The notes under the pieces: model-generated | Databases searched by the model: none | The model's input: only the letters and a program-made list of their open reading frames with translations | Told to the model about the DNA's origin: nothing | Part shown: piece after piece, positions 17,522 to 26,521 of the stretch | Position numbering within the stretch: the first letter of the stretch is position 1 | Layout: every line of letters begins with the position of its first letter | Assembly (NCBI GenBank): GCA_964623885.1 | Contig: CAZUVM010000148.1 | Location: 1-64,000 of the forward strand | Source: CAZUVM01 sp964623885 | Lineage (GTDB): Bacteria > Verrucomicrobiota > Verrucomicrobiia > Limisphaerales > UBA8199 | Direction of reading: 5' to 3' | DNA length: 64,000 nt | Translations under genes and position numbers: made by a program

Positions 17522-20443
17522 ATGATCCGACACGCCGGCCCGCTGCTCCTTGCTGTTTCGCTCGCATTTCGCGCTGTTACCACTTCCGCAGTGATCCCGA
17601 TCCCAGACGAGCGGGCCAGTGTGCAGTCGCTGGATGGCGCCTGGCGGTTTAAACTCGAACAGGCGCCGCCGCCTCCAAGGTTTTTGGGGACCACCGGCAA
17701 GCCGATCCCGATTATTTGCCCAACCAATTTCGAGCCGTTTTATCTCACCAGCTATCGCGAGGATTCCGCATGGCATGACCTCGGAGTGCCAGGCAACTGG
17801 GAGATGGCTGGTTATTCGCCGGCAACGTACCACCAGCCGGATAATGCTTCCGGATTCTATCGCCTTTTATTCGAAGTTCCGGCCGCGTGGCGCGGGCGGC
17901 TCGTAAAATTGAATTTCGACGGTGTCCAGAACGGGTGCGAGATCTGGTGCAACGGTCGGCCGGTAGCGGTGGATCGATGTAGTTGGGGCCGGACCAATTA
18001 TCACGAGTGCGGCTGGACGGCCTGGCAGGCGGACCTCACGCCAGCTATTCGATACGGCCAAACCAATCTACTGGCCTTACGCGTAACCAAGGATACACGT
18101 GGAGTCGATTGCGACACCGGTGATTTCTTCTTCCTGGGCGGCGTGCATCGTCCGGTCACTTTGTTTTCGGTGCCGGCCAGCCATTTTCGCGACCTGACGA
18201 TTCGGACCAAACTTCAGGGGGCCGGCGAAGCGGAGGTGACGGTTATTGCTCAATGTTCTCAGCCCCGGCAAGGAACCAAAGTGTCTATGCAGCTTGAGGG
18301 CCAGCATGCGCTTGAAGGCGCGCCGGGTGAGAACGGCCAGGTCGTGCTCACGCAGCGGGTTAAACACGCGCGATTGTGGTCGGCCGAATTTCCAAATCTC
18401 TACGGATTATCTGTCAACCTGCGCGGCGCGGACGGCAAAGTCCTGGAGCATCTCGAACGCCGCGTGGGTATCCGTGAGGTTTCCATTCAGGATAGTGTGT
18501 TCCGGGTAAACGGTGTGCCGGTCAAGCTGGCCGGGATTTGCCGGCATGACGTGTACCCCACGATGGGCACGGCGGTGAACGCCGACGTTTGGAAAAAGGA
18601 TCTTACCTTGATGAAAGCCGCCAACTTCAATGCGGTTCGCACATCGCATTATCCTTATGGCAGCGGCTTTTATGACCTCTGCGATGAGATGGGTTTTTAT
18701 GTTTTGGACGAAGAACCGTTTTGCTGGGTGGATTGTGATGATCCGGCGCTGACACCGGCGTTCGAGCAGCGCTCCCGAGAAACGATCGCGCGGGATAAAA
18801 ACCATCCTTGCGTGGTCATCTGGGGCATCGGGAATGAAAACAAGCCCGGCCGCAACAGCACGCTAGCGGCAAGAATCACACGCGAGCTCGATCCGACCCG
18901 GCCCAGGCTCGTTTCCTCTCACAATGCGGACGGAGCGGGAGCCAATGTGGAATTTGATGACCAGCATTACGTCACGCCGCAGCAAATCAAAAAGGACGAG
19001 CACAATCCGCGGCGGACCAAAGTTCCTATGATTTACACTGAAAATCCGAATGTATGGGATGTGCGCAACGGCCCCGATTACGGTTCGCTGGATTTATGGG
19101 GAGCGGTCATCAACCGGACCTGGCAGGAGCTTTGGCACGATGACCATGTCTGCGGCACGTTTCTCTGGGAATGGCAGGATCGGGCGGTCGTCGATCAGTG
19201 CCCGACAAAGTATTACGATTTCTATCCGAGAAGCGGCATCAACGTGGTGAAAGTCAAAGGCCTGGTGGATGGGTTCCGCAATATCCGCCCTGATTATTAC
19301 CAGGTGAAAATGGCGCAGGCTCCGATTGTCATTGGCACGACGCCGAAGCGGCTTGCCGATGGGGTCATCATCGACGTGACCAACCACTATTCGTTTACCG
19401 ATCTGAAAGACCTGCGCGTGCATTGGAGCCTGATTCGGGCCGATCAGGAAGTGTCACGAGACTCCGCTCTATTATCTCTTCCCCCGCATGCGCAAGGGCC
19501 GGTGCGCCTCACTTTGCCGCCGGACGCGCTGGCGAAGGCCGACACGCTGCGGCTGGATTTCGATCATCCGAGCGGCTGGAACGTTGCGACCTACCAGTGC
19601 AGGCTGGCAACCGTCGCGCATCCGCCGCCGAACGTGCAACTCATCTCCGAGCTCACATTTCCTCAGTTCAATCTCGTCACCGGCAAACGCGTGCGCGACC
19701 GCTTTGGATGGTGGACATTCGCCGGGGCCACGGGCGAACTCTCGAACCTGAAGATCCAACGCAAGGTGACCGAGCCCGTCTCGATGGAAACAAAGGCGCT
19801 GGCTGCGGTGCCGCTGCAAGATGTGGCTTCCATCGAAGCCGATGTGCGGTTGCGTCCGGGATCCAACGTGGTTGCGCATCTGCGGGCCGAAGTGTCGGGC
19901 GGACAGCTGAATTATCGGGTTAGCTGGTTGGGAGAAAAGTCGGACATTTACGAGCTGGGCTGGATTTTCGGCGTTCCGAGAGGGATCGGACGATTCTCCT
20001 GGGACCGACAGGCAGTCTGGTCTTATTATCCGGCATACCATATTGGCCGGCCGGAGGGCACAGCGCTGCCCGAGAGCGCCGCGGCGGAATTAACGAAAGT
20101 GGATCGCCCCGACGCGTTCGATTTCAACTCGACCAAGTTCGATTGCAATTGGGCCAGCCTCGCCGATGCTGCCGGGCGTGGTCTGTGCCTGGTCTTTGCG
20201 CCCGAGCAACGGCAGCACGTGCGCTGCGCAGTGGATTCCACGGGGCACTGCAGCTTAATCGTCAATCGCGGCTACTGCCCGCCTCGGGATATCAGCAGCC
20301 CCATCGTTGCTGATTTGTATACCGTGCTCAACAAAGGTGATGAAGTGTCGGGGAGCTTTCAAATCAGCGGGCTTTCGCGTATAGAAACACGGGCGGGCAC
20401 CCACGAAATCGAGCGCGGCCCGGCTGCGCCAACCCAGCAATGA
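17522..20443 (+). CDS. GH2 beta-galactosidase-like glycoside hydrolase, exported
   Basis: 973 residues with a signal peptide (MIRHAGPLLLAVSLAFRAV). Domains in order: a GH2 sugar-binding jelly roll (WHDLGVPGNWEMAGY, SGFYRLLFEVPAAWRGR, GVHRPVTLFSVP), an immunoglobulin-like domain, a TIM barrel from about residue 325 (GICRHDVYPTMG, FNAVRTSHYPYG), then C-terminal beta domains. The acid/base is E439 in GIGNENK and the nucleophile E507 in IYTENPN, both intact. Beta-galactosidase is the likeliest activity; other GH2 specificities are possible. It opens a co-directional carbohydrate locus, with the ROK kinase gene starting four bases after its stop. Confidence 0.9.
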   Translation: MIRHAGPLLLAVSLAFRAVTTSAVIPIPDERASVQSLDGAWRFKLEQAPPPPRFLGTTGKPIPIICPTNFEPFYLTSYREDSAWHDLGVPGNWEMAGYSPATYHQPDNASGFYRLLFEVPAAWRGRLVKLNFDGVQNGCEIWCNGRPVAVDRCSWGRTNYHECGWTAWQADLTPAIRYGQTNLLALRVTKDTRGVDCDTGDFFFLGGVHRPVTLFSVPASHFRDLTIRTKLQGAGEAEVTVIAQCSQPRQGTKVSMQLEGQHALEGAPGENGQVVLTQRVKHARLWSAEFPNLYGLSVNLRGADGKVLEHLERRVGIREVSIQDSVFRVNGVPVKLAGICRHDVYPTMGTAVNADVWKKDLTLMKAANFNAVRTSHYPYGSGFYDLCDEMGFYVLDEEPFCWVDCDDPALTPAFEQRSRETIARDKNHPCVVIWGIGNENKPGRNSTLAARITRELDPTRPRLVSSHNADGAGANVEFDDQHYVTPQQIKKDEHNPRRTKVPMIYTENPNVWDVRNGPDYGSLDLWGAVINRTWQELWHDDHVCGTFLWEWQDRAVVDQCPTKYYDFYPRSGINVVKVKGLVDGFRNIRPDYYQVKMAQAPIVIGTTPKRLADGVIIDVTNHYSFTDLKDLRVHWSLIRADQEVSRDSALLSLPPHAQGPVRLTLPPDALAKADTLRLDFDHPSGWNVATYQCRLATVAHPPPNVQLISELTFPQFNLVTGKRVRDRFGWWTFAGATGELSNLKIQRKVTEPVSMETKALAAVPLQDVASIEADVRLRPGSNVVAHLRAEVSGGQLNYRVSWLGEKSDIYELGWIFGVPRGIGRFSWDRQAVWSYYPAYHIGRPEGTALPESAAAELTKVDRPDAFDFNSTKFDCNWASLADAAGRGLCLVFAPEQRQHVRCAVDSTGHCSLIVNRGYCPPRDISSPIVADLYTVLNKGDEVSGSFQISGLSRIETRAGTHEIERGPAAPTQQ

Positions 20444-20447
20444 ACTC

Positions 20448-21407
20448 ATGACGGTTCTCGCGTGTGATTTGGGTGGCACGCGGATGAAGATCGGCGTCGT
20501 GCGCGACGGGCGCGTGCTGTCGCAAACCAGCGTGCCGGCAAAGTCCAAGTCCGGCCTTCGTCCCAGGCTGCCCGTTTTGAAGTCCACCTGGCTGCGCTTG
20601 CTCGGTGACTTAAGTCTGGACGCCGGCAATTGTGCGGGGATTTCGGTAGGTTTCCCGAGCCTGGTGGACGTTAGCACGGGCCGCATTTTGGCCCATTATG
20701 GGAAATACAAGGATGCGCTTGATTTTGATTTTCGCGAGTGGGCCGCGAAGGAATTTGGCCTGCCGCTGGCAATCGAGAACGATGCGCGGCTGGCGTTGGC
20801 GGGCGAGTGGAAATACGGGGCAGGCCGCGGGTCGGACAATGTAGTTATGATCACGCTGGGGACTGGTCTGGGAACGTCGGCGGTAATCAAGGGACGGGTA
20901 TTGCGGGGCTGCCATGGGCAGGCGGGCGTGCTCGGAGGCCATCTGACTGTGCGATACGGCGGACGTTATTGCACTTGCGGCAATGCCGGATGCGCCGAAG
21001 CTGAAGCATCAACGGCTTTTCTTGGCTATCTCGCAGCGGGCATGAACGAATATGACGCCAGTCCACTGAGCAACTTGGCCACTTTGAATTACGCCGCGGT
21101 GTTCAAACAGGCTGCCGCGGGCGATCCCTGCGCCGAGCAACTTCGGGATCACAGCCTGCAGGTTTGGGCGGCGCTTGCCGTAAACCTGATTCATGCCTAC
21201 GATCCCGAGATTCTGATCCTGGGCGGCGGAATTATGGGATCAGCGGGCACCATCCTGCCGACGATCCGCCAGTATGTCCTCCGCAACGCGCATACGCCCT
21301 GGGGCAAAGTGAGCGTAGTGGCGGGCGAGTTGGGGGAAGCGGCCGCACTGATGGCCGGCGAGTGGCTCCTGAGCGAGCAGCATCCTGATGAAATCAAATT
21401 ACGATAA
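20448..21407 (+). CDS. ROK-family sugar kinase
   Basis: 319 residues, normal for the family. The N-terminal phosphate-binding motif is LACDLGGTRMKIG, the catalytic aspartate lies in AIENDARLALAGEW, a second ATP motif is TLGTGLGTS, and the zinc site is formed by GGHLTVRYGGRYCTCGNAGC. It phosphorylates a hexose in the cytoplasm; glucose, fructose, mannose or an amino sugar are all possible. It starts four bases after the GH2 stop and overlaps the next gene by 20 bases, so it is translated as part of the same operon. The neighbouring phosphomannose and phosphoglucose isomerases suggest mannose, fructose or glucose as substrate. Confidence 0.9.
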   Translation: MTVLACDLGGTRMKIGVVRDGRVLSQTSVPAKSKSGLRPRLPVLKSTWLRLLGDLSLDAGNCAGISVGFPSLVDVSTGRILAHYGKYKDALDFDFREWAAKEFGLPLAIENDARLALAGEWKYGAGRGSDNVVMITLGTGLGTSAVIKGRVLRGCHGQAGVLGGHLTVRYGGRYCTCGNAGCAEAEASTAFLGYLAAGMNEYDASPLSNLATLNYAAVFKQAAAGDPCAEQLRDHSLQVWAALAVNLIHAYDPEILILGGGIMGSAGTILPTIRQYVLRNAHTPWGKVSVVAGELGEAAALMAGEWLLSEQHPDEIKLR

Positions 21408-23124
21408 GTTTCCGACGATTCCAGTGCCTGGCCGGCACGAGCTGCTGAGAGGGTGGCCGGGCATCTGCTCGAGGCTGAAGCAGCAACTGAGCAGCCGGCA
21501 TCGCGCGGTGCTGGTCGTGGATACTTATCCTGGCGTGGATGATGCCGAGCTTCTGCGCGAATTGGAATCGGGTCTCAAACCCACTCTGATTGTCCGCACT
21601 CTGGAACTTAAGAAAACGGAATCAGAGCTGAAAGAATTGATCGAGAGGAACCTGACCAAAGACCGGATTTTCGGGGTACTTTCCTGTCATGCGTTGGAGG
21701 AATTTTTCGATGCGGAGCGCCTATCGGCTGCGCGCAAACGTGTCGAAAGCGTGTCAGCCGGGCTGGTATTAGTATATGGCGTAGGGGCATCATTGGTGGC
21801 GCGCGGGGACGTGCTGGTATTCGCTGACATGGCCCGGTGGGAAATCCAACTTCGCTACCGCCGGGGCCTTGGAAACTGGGGAGCCGACAATGGTGGCGAG
21901 GATTTTTTTCGCAAATACAAGCGTGGCTTTTTCGTCGAATGGCGCGCCGCCGACCGGCACAAATTCGCCTCGTTCGACCGGGTGGATTTCTTTCTCGACA
22001 CGCATGTCCCCAACGCGCCGAAGCTCGTTTCGGGAGAGTCGGTGCGCGAAGCGTTGCGACACGCGGTCACCCGGCCTTTTCGCGTGGTGCCATTTTTTGA
22101 TCCGGCGCCCTGGGGCGGCCAGTGGATGAAAGAGGTCTGCGATTTGGATCGCAGCGTAACGAATTACGGTTGGTGCTTTGATTGCGTGCCGGAGGAGAAC
22201 AGTTTGCTACTCGGCTTCGGCAACGAACATATCGAGATGCCCAGCCTGAACCTGGTGTGGCGCGAACCCGTGGCGTTGCTCGGGGACCGGGTCAACGCCC
22301 GCTTTGGCTGTGAATTTCCGATCCGGTTTGATTTTCTCGACACGATGGGGGGCGGGCACTTGTCTTTCCAAGTGCACCCGCTGACCGAATACATCCAGCA
22401 ACACTTTGGGATGCACTACACCCAGGATGAGAGCTACTACATGCTCGATGCCGGGCCTGACGCAACCGTTTACCTCGGTTTGCGCGAAGGAATCGACCCT
22501 GTGGCGATGGTCCGCGATCTGGAGCGTGCGCAGGACGGCGGCGCGCCATATCCGGCAGAGCGCTACGTCAACCGGTGGCCGGCCAAAAAGCACGACCACT
22601 TTCTGATCCCGGCCGGAACGGTTCATTGTTCCGGCGCCAATTCGATGGTGTTGGAAATCAGCGCAACACCTTACATTTTCACGTTCAAAATGTGGGATTG
22701 GGGCCGGGTTGGTCTGGATGGCAAGCCTCGGCCGATTCATTTGCAGCACGGTGCGGCCAATATTCAGTGGGCGCGCACCACGCGTTGGGTTAAGGACAAT
22801 CTAATTAACCGGTTCGAACAGGCGGCGAAGGGCGATGGCTGGCGCGAGGAACGCACCGGATTGCACGAGCGCGAATTCATCGAGACGCGCCGGCATTGGT
22901 TCACCAAAGCCGTGCCACACGACACGCGCGGCGGAGTCAATGTTCTGAATCTAATCGAGGGGACCACCGCCATAGTAGAAAGCCCGGATGGACGGTTTGA
23001 ACCTTTCGAAGTGCATTATGCGGAGACGTTCATTGTTCCCGCGGCCGTGGGGCCTTATATGATTCGACCTACTGACGGCACCACGCGTGAGTGTGCCACA
23101 ATCAAAGCGTTTGTCAGAACGTGA
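21388..23124 (+). CDS. Long-form class I mannose-6-phosphate isomerase
   Basis: 578 residues, much longer than ordinary ManA (about 390). The C-terminal part from about residue 235 is a class I phosphomannose isomerase: DPAPWGGQWMKEV, HLSFQVHPLTEY (Q328, H330), QDESYYMLD (E348) and PAGTVHCSG (H413) supply the expected zinc ligands. Residues 1-230 form an extra alpha/beta domain (AVLVVDTYPGVDDAELLREL, NLTKDRIFGVLSCHALEEFF) that recalls P-loop kinases but has no visible Walker A motif. It interconverts mannose-6-phosphate and fructose-6-phosphate, and its 20-base overlap with the ROK kinase gene suggests the two act in sequence. A 48-base repeat copy begins 30 bases after its stop. Confidence 0.85.
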   Translation: MKSNYDKFPTIPVPGRHELLRGWPGICSRLKQQLSSRHRAVLVVDTYPGVDDAELLRELESGLKPTLIVRTLELKKTESELKELIERNLTKDRIFGVLSCHALEEFFDAERLSAARKRVESVSAGLVLVYGVGASLVARGDVLVFADMARWEIQLRYRRGLGNWGADNGGEDFFRKYKRGFFVEWRAADRHKFASFDRVDFFLDTHVPNAPKLVSGESVREALRHAVTRPFRVVPFFDPAPWGGQWMKEVCDLDRSVTNYGWCFDCVPEENSLLLGFGNEHIEMPSLNLVWREPVALLGDRVNARFGCEFPIRFDFLDTMGGGHLSFQVHPLTEYIQQHFGMHYTQDESYYMLDAGPDATVYLGLREGIDPVAMVRDLERAQDGGAPYPAERYVNRWPAKKHDHFLIPAGTVHCSGANSMVLEISATPYIFTFKMWDWGRVGLDGKPRPIHLQHGAANIQWARTTRWVKDNLINRFEQAAKGDGWREERTGLHEREFIETRRHWFTKAVPHDTRGGVNVLNLIEGTTAIVESPDGRFEPFEVHYAETFIVPAAVGPYMIRPTDGTTRECATIKAFVRT

Positions 23125-23154
23125 ACGAATGAGAATGAAGCTCAGCGCGCGTTT

Positions 23155-23202
23155 GGAAAATGCTGCCGGAGTGCAAGCGGTCCCCGCTCGCAGCGGCGGG
23201 AA
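23155..23202 (+). repeat. 48-base intergenic repeat, copy 1
   Basis: Matches 26406-26453 at 44 of 48 positions, in the same orientation. It contains the self-complementary core AGCGGTCCCCGCT. It lies just after the phosphomannose isomerase stop and upstream of the GH127-like gene. Confidence 0.75.
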
Positions 23203-23241
23203 TGGCGCCTGCACTGAGACCGCCGCAAACGTATTGTAACC

Positions 23242-25407
23242 ATGAACCCAGGCCGCTCGGAAGGCTTCTCCTTCTCCCCATCGGATGGGGAGAGGGTCGG
23301 GGTGAGGAGGCCGTTGTTCGTCCACGGTCCACGGAAACTTGTTCCAATAAGGATACTACTGGCCATAGGCGGCTTGGCCTTGTTGGTAGCCGTGCACGCC
23401 ATCGCGGCCGAGGAGAAGGTCCAAGCAATCAATTACGCGCGTGCCGCTGAGCCCACCATCCCCATGGCTCTGCTGACCCTGCCGCCGGGAGCGGTCGAAC
23501 CGGCGGGCTGGCTGCGCGATTGGGCATTGGCCGCACGCAGTGGAATTACTGGACATTTAGACGAGCGGCATCCTCTGTTCGCCGATGGCTGGAAAGGAAT
23601 CCCGATCAAAGCGCCTGGCGCCGGCAGTGACGGCACGGGCTGGCCGCTGGAGCAATCTGCCTATTGGCTGGATGGCGCGCTTCGGCTCGGCTTCGTCCTG
23701 CACGATCAGGCGCTGATCCAAAAAATCCGAGCGCGGCTGGATCCTATTGTTGAGGGCGTGAATAGCTGCGATTCCTGGACCTCGTTCATTTATTGGAGAA
23801 AGGGGTACCAGCCGGAAGGATTCAACGGCTGGGCGCATTCACAAATTGGCCGCGCCTTGTTGGCGCTGTATCAGGGGACCCGCGAGAAACGTGTACTGGA
23901 TGCGATGGTGAAGGTCTATGCTGGTTATCCAGTGCAAATGGGCGAGCTTGAACCTGGCAACGTGTCGGGACTGTGCAATTTGGATCCGTTATTGGAAGCG
24001 TACTCTTACAGCGGCGATCGCCGCCTGCTCGACCGTGCCTTGCAGGCGATAGCGCAAACCAACATTACCTCCGTAATCACAGGCTGGCGCGAGGGCCGCG
24101 TCTTCCCCGGCCATATGGTGATTCTTTACGAGAATGCTCGATTGCCGGCAGTCGTTTACCCGTGGTCGGGCAACCCGGCGCATTTGGCCGAAACGCTCGG
24201 GGCGTTTAATTGGGTGGAAGGCAATAACCTGTTGCCGTACGGCTTGGCGTCCGGCGAGGAGTTCGCGTCGGGCATCGGCGCGTTCCGAAAAACCGAGACA
24301 TGCGATGTGCCGGCGATGCTGTTGGCTACGTGCTGGATGTACCGCATCCAAGGCGAGGGCACCTGGGGTGATCGGATGGAGCAGGCGTTTTTCAATGCCG
24401 GTGCGGCGCCGATCGCGCGGGACTTTCAAACCATGTGTTACTATCAGTCCCCGAATCGACTGCGCTCGGACTCACTGCCATGCGAACAGCCAGTTTGTCC
24501 TGGGCCGGAGGGCAACCGGTTCCACTCGCTTGGATGTCCGACGGTGCTGTGCTGCGTAGGCGCGGTCAATCGCATCCTGCCGCAGTACATCATTCACATG
24601 TGGATGGCGACCCGGGACAACGGCCTGGCGGCGAGCCTATACGGCCCTTGCACGGTATCGGCTTTGGCGGGACCTCGAGTGCCGGTCACAGTGCGCACCG
24701 AAACCGACTATCCCTTCGATGAAACTATTCGGATGGAGATTAAGCCTGAGCGGGCAGTGGACTTTCCGCTGTACTTAAGGATTCCGGGATGGTGTTCAAG
24801 TGCTGTCCTCAAAGTGAATGGTACCAGGCTCAAAGTGATCGAGCCATGCCGCGCCTTTGTGAAAATCGAGCGGCGCTGGTCGCGAGGTGATCGCGTCGAA
24901 CTGCGCTTTCCGATGCAACCGCGCGTCAATCTTGGTTATGAAACGGAATTCCCCGCCGCCAACCGCAAGTATTTTGGTTTTGAATCGGCAACGGTCTTCG
25001 AGCACCGACGGCTTCCCTACGCAACGGTAGCCTGCGGTCCGCTGCTCTTTGCCCTCGCGATTCCGGATCTGGATGCCAACACTCCCGCCCCGGAAGCCAA
25101 ATGGCAGTACGCCTTGGATGCCGATCCCTCAAAAACAAACTTCGGCATACGGGTCGAGCATAGCCCCATGCCTTCGCACTGGGATTGGCCGCTCCAAGCT
25201 CCAGTGAAGTTGAAAGTCGCGGCGCGCACTCTTGATTGGCACCCGACCGATGATCAGGCGTTGCCGGATCAGCCGCTGAATGGCGAAAGGAGCGAAACCA
25301 TTGCTCTCGTTCCTTACGGCTGCACTAAGTTCCGGATTTCGATGTTTCCAATAACGCACCATTTGTGGCTGAAAAAATCGGACATTCATTCCGGCACGGA
25401 CCAATGA
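23242..25407 (+). CDS. GH127-like (DUF1680) glycoside hydrolase, exported
   Basis: 721 residues from the ATG at 23242. The first 20 residues (FSFSPSDGERVGV) are translated from a palindromic repeat, so the true start may be GTG at 23302 or TTG at 23314. These lead directly into the signal peptide (RKLVPIRILLAIGGLALLVAVHAIAA). The body is the (alpha/alpha)6 barrel of the DUF1680/GH127 family: GWLRDWALAARSG, EGFNGWAHSQIGRALLAL, LPYGLASGEEFASG, then SLGCPTVLCCVGAVNRILPQ, where cysteines and glutamates form the zinc-thiolate active site in beta-L-arabinofuranosidases. A beta-sandwich follows (YLRIPGWCSSAVLKVNG). The exact sugar is unknown. It is followed after ten bases by the cupin isomerase gene. 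Confidence 0.82.
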   Translation: MNPGRSEGFSFSPSDGERVGVRRPLFVHGPRKLVPIRILLAIGGLALLVAVHAIAAEEKVQAINYARAAEPTIPMALLTLPPGAVEPAGWLRDWALAARSGITGHLDERHPLFADGWKGIPIKAPGAGSDGTGWPLEQSAYWLDGALRLGFVLHDQALIQKIRARLDPIVEGVNSCDSWTSFIYWRKGYQPEGFNGWAHSQIGRALLALYQGTREKRVLDAMVKVYAGYPVQMGELEPGNVSGLCNLDPLLEAYSYSGDRRLLDRALQAIAQTNITSVITGWREGRVFPGHMVILYENARLPAVVYPWSGNPAHLAETLGAFNWVEGNNLLPYGLASGEEFASGIGAFRKTETCDVPAMLLATCWMYRIQGEGTWGDRMEQAFFNAGAAPIARDFQTMCYYQSPNRLRSDSLPCEQPVCPGPEGNRFHSLGCPTVLCCVGAVNRILPQYIIHMWMATRDNGLAASLYGPCTVSALAGPRVPVTVRTETDYPFDETIRMEIKPERAVDFPLYLRIPGWCSSAVLKVNGTRLKVIEPCRAFVKIERRWSRGDRVELRFPMQPRVNLGYETEFPAANRKYFGFESATVFEHRRLPYATVACGPLLFALAIPDLDANTPAPEAKWQYALDADPSKTNFGIRVEHSPMPSHWDWPLQAPVKLKVAARTLDWHPTDDQALPDQPLNGERSETIALVPYGCTKFRISMFPITHHLWLKKSDIHSGTDQ
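23266..23311 (+). repeat. Palindromic repeat element overlapping the 5' end of the GH127-like gene
   Basis: CTCCCCAT (23274-23281) and ATGGGGAG (23285-23292) form a tight hairpin, followed by a G-rich stretch. Translated, it gives the SPSDGERVGV type peptide that recurs as an intergenic repeat in many environmental bacterial genomes. Only this copy is seen in the window. Confidence 0.6.
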
Positions 25408-25417
25408 AGGATTCGCC

Positions 25418-25993
25418 ATGTCCGCATTCATTCAACAACTCCTGAGCCGATACGATGCGTCGACCGGACAAATCGACGGCGCAAAGATGACCTGCCGTCA
25501 TTTGTCCGATCTAAAAGGTTGCTTTGCTGACGTCGCGGCATACGAGGCGGCATTGCGCTCCGGCAACCCGCTCATTTATTCAGTGGCCAGTGTGGAACCG
25601 GCTGGCGCTGACGGCGACTTGCATTACGGGCTGGGCAGGCTTATGCCGGGCCGGGTCGGATCGGAATACTTTATGACTAAAGGTCACTATCATGCCTGGC
25701 GCGCGGCCGCTGAATTCTATTTCGGTCTTTCCGGTGAAGGCCTGATGCTTTTGCAGGATGAAGCCACGGGCGCGAGCCGAGTCGTAGAGCTTCGTCCGCA
25801 GACTGCGGTTTATGTGCCGGGTCACACTGCCCATAGAACGATGAATGTTGGCAGCACACCGCTGGCTTACCTGGGAGTTTATCCCGCCAAAGCCGGTCAT
25901 GATTATGGCACGATCGCCGAGACCAATTTCAAGTGTGTAGTCATCGAGCGCGACGGTCGGCCGGCTATGGTTGAGCGAAAGGAGCTCAAGTGA
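25418..25993 (+). CDS. Cupin-type glucose-6-phosphate isomerase
   Basis: 191 residues, the size of the archaeal-type cupin phosphoglucose isomerases. Conserved features are YFMTKGHYHAWRAAAEFYFG (two His and the Glu of the metal site), LSGEGLMLLQDE and YVPGHTAHRTMNVG (fourth ligand). It interconverts glucose-6-phosphate and fructose-6-phosphate in the cytoplasm. The next gene begins with a GTG that overlaps its stop (GTGA), implying coupled translation. It sits among glycosidase and kinase genes, so a catabolic role is inferred. Confidence 0.88.
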   Translation: MSAFIQQLLSRYDASTGQIDGAKMTCRHLSDLKGCFADVAAYEAALRSGNPLIYSVASVEPAGADGDLHYGLGRLMPGRVGSEYFMTKGHYHAWRAAAEFYFGLSGEGLMLLQDEATGASRVVELRPQTAVYVPGHTAHRTMNVGSTPLAYLGVYPAKAGHDYGTIAETNFKCVVIERDGRPAMVERKELK

Positions 25994-26370
25994 CAAATTA
26001 CGTGACCAAACCGATTCCCGATGAAAAGCCGCCCATTGCTTTTGTCGAACGCCCGTGGGGCTCTTTCAAACAGTTCGCACACAATAGTGAATGCACGGTG
26101 AGCCTGATGACGGTGCAACCGGGCCAACGCCTCAGTCTGCAATCGCATACCGGTCGGGCGGAATTATGGATTGTGCTCGATGATGGAGCGGTCGTGCAGG
26201 TAGGCGAGCAGGAAGGGGTGCATCGCGCCGGCGATGAGATTTGGATTCCGGCTAACACCAAACATAGGCTGAGCTGCAAGGGACAGAAATCGGTTCGCGT
26301 GTTGGAGGTCGCGTTCGGTAACTGGCAACAGGACGACATCACTCGTTATGCCGATGATTACAAGCGTTGA
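25990..26370 (+). CDS. Small cupin, phosphomannose isomerase type II-like
   Basis: 126 residues beginning with GTG that overlaps the preceding stop by four bases. The sequence RPWGSFKQFAHNSECTVSLM, PGQRLSLQSHTGRAELWIVL, VHRAGDEIWIPANTKHRLSC and RVLEVAFGNWQQDDITRYAD DYKR corresponds to the C-terminal isomerase domain of bifunctional ManC/AlgA proteins, here without the guanylyltransferase part. Metal ligands Q/H, E and H are in place. Stand-alone proteins of this type are usually mannose-6-phosphate isomerases. With the class I enzyme upstream, the locus would encode two unrelated enzymes for the same step. Confidence 0.85.
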   Translation: MTNYVTKPIPDEKPPIAFVERPWGSFKQFAHNSECTVSLMTVQPGQRLSLQSHTGRAELWIVLDDGAVVQVGEQEGVHRAGDEIWIPANTKHRLSCKGQKSVRVLEVAFGNWQQDDITRYADDYKR

Positions 26371-26405
26371 ATCGCAACGTGCAAAATCCATATAAGAGCA
26401 CTTTC

Positions 26406-26453
26406 GGAAAACGCTGCCGGAGCGCGAGCGGTCCCCGCTCGCAGCGGTGGGAA
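26406..26453 (+). repeat. 48-base intergenic repeat, copy 2
   Basis: Same element and orientation as 23155-23202 with four differences. It lies 35 bases after the small cupin gene. The two copies bracket the block containing the GH127-like gene and both cupin isomerase genes. Confidence 0.75.
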
Positions 26454-26521
26454 AGTTACGCGTGCGAAGCCTGCGACTACACGGCAGGATTTGTCCAAAT
26501 ACGCTCGAAGCTAACCCGGAT

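Noticed and set aside
26447..26521. GTG at 26447 as start of the second GH2 gene
   Set aside because: The GTG lies inside the 48-base repeat; coding similarity begins only after about 26695, so the start is uncertain and this one is least likely.
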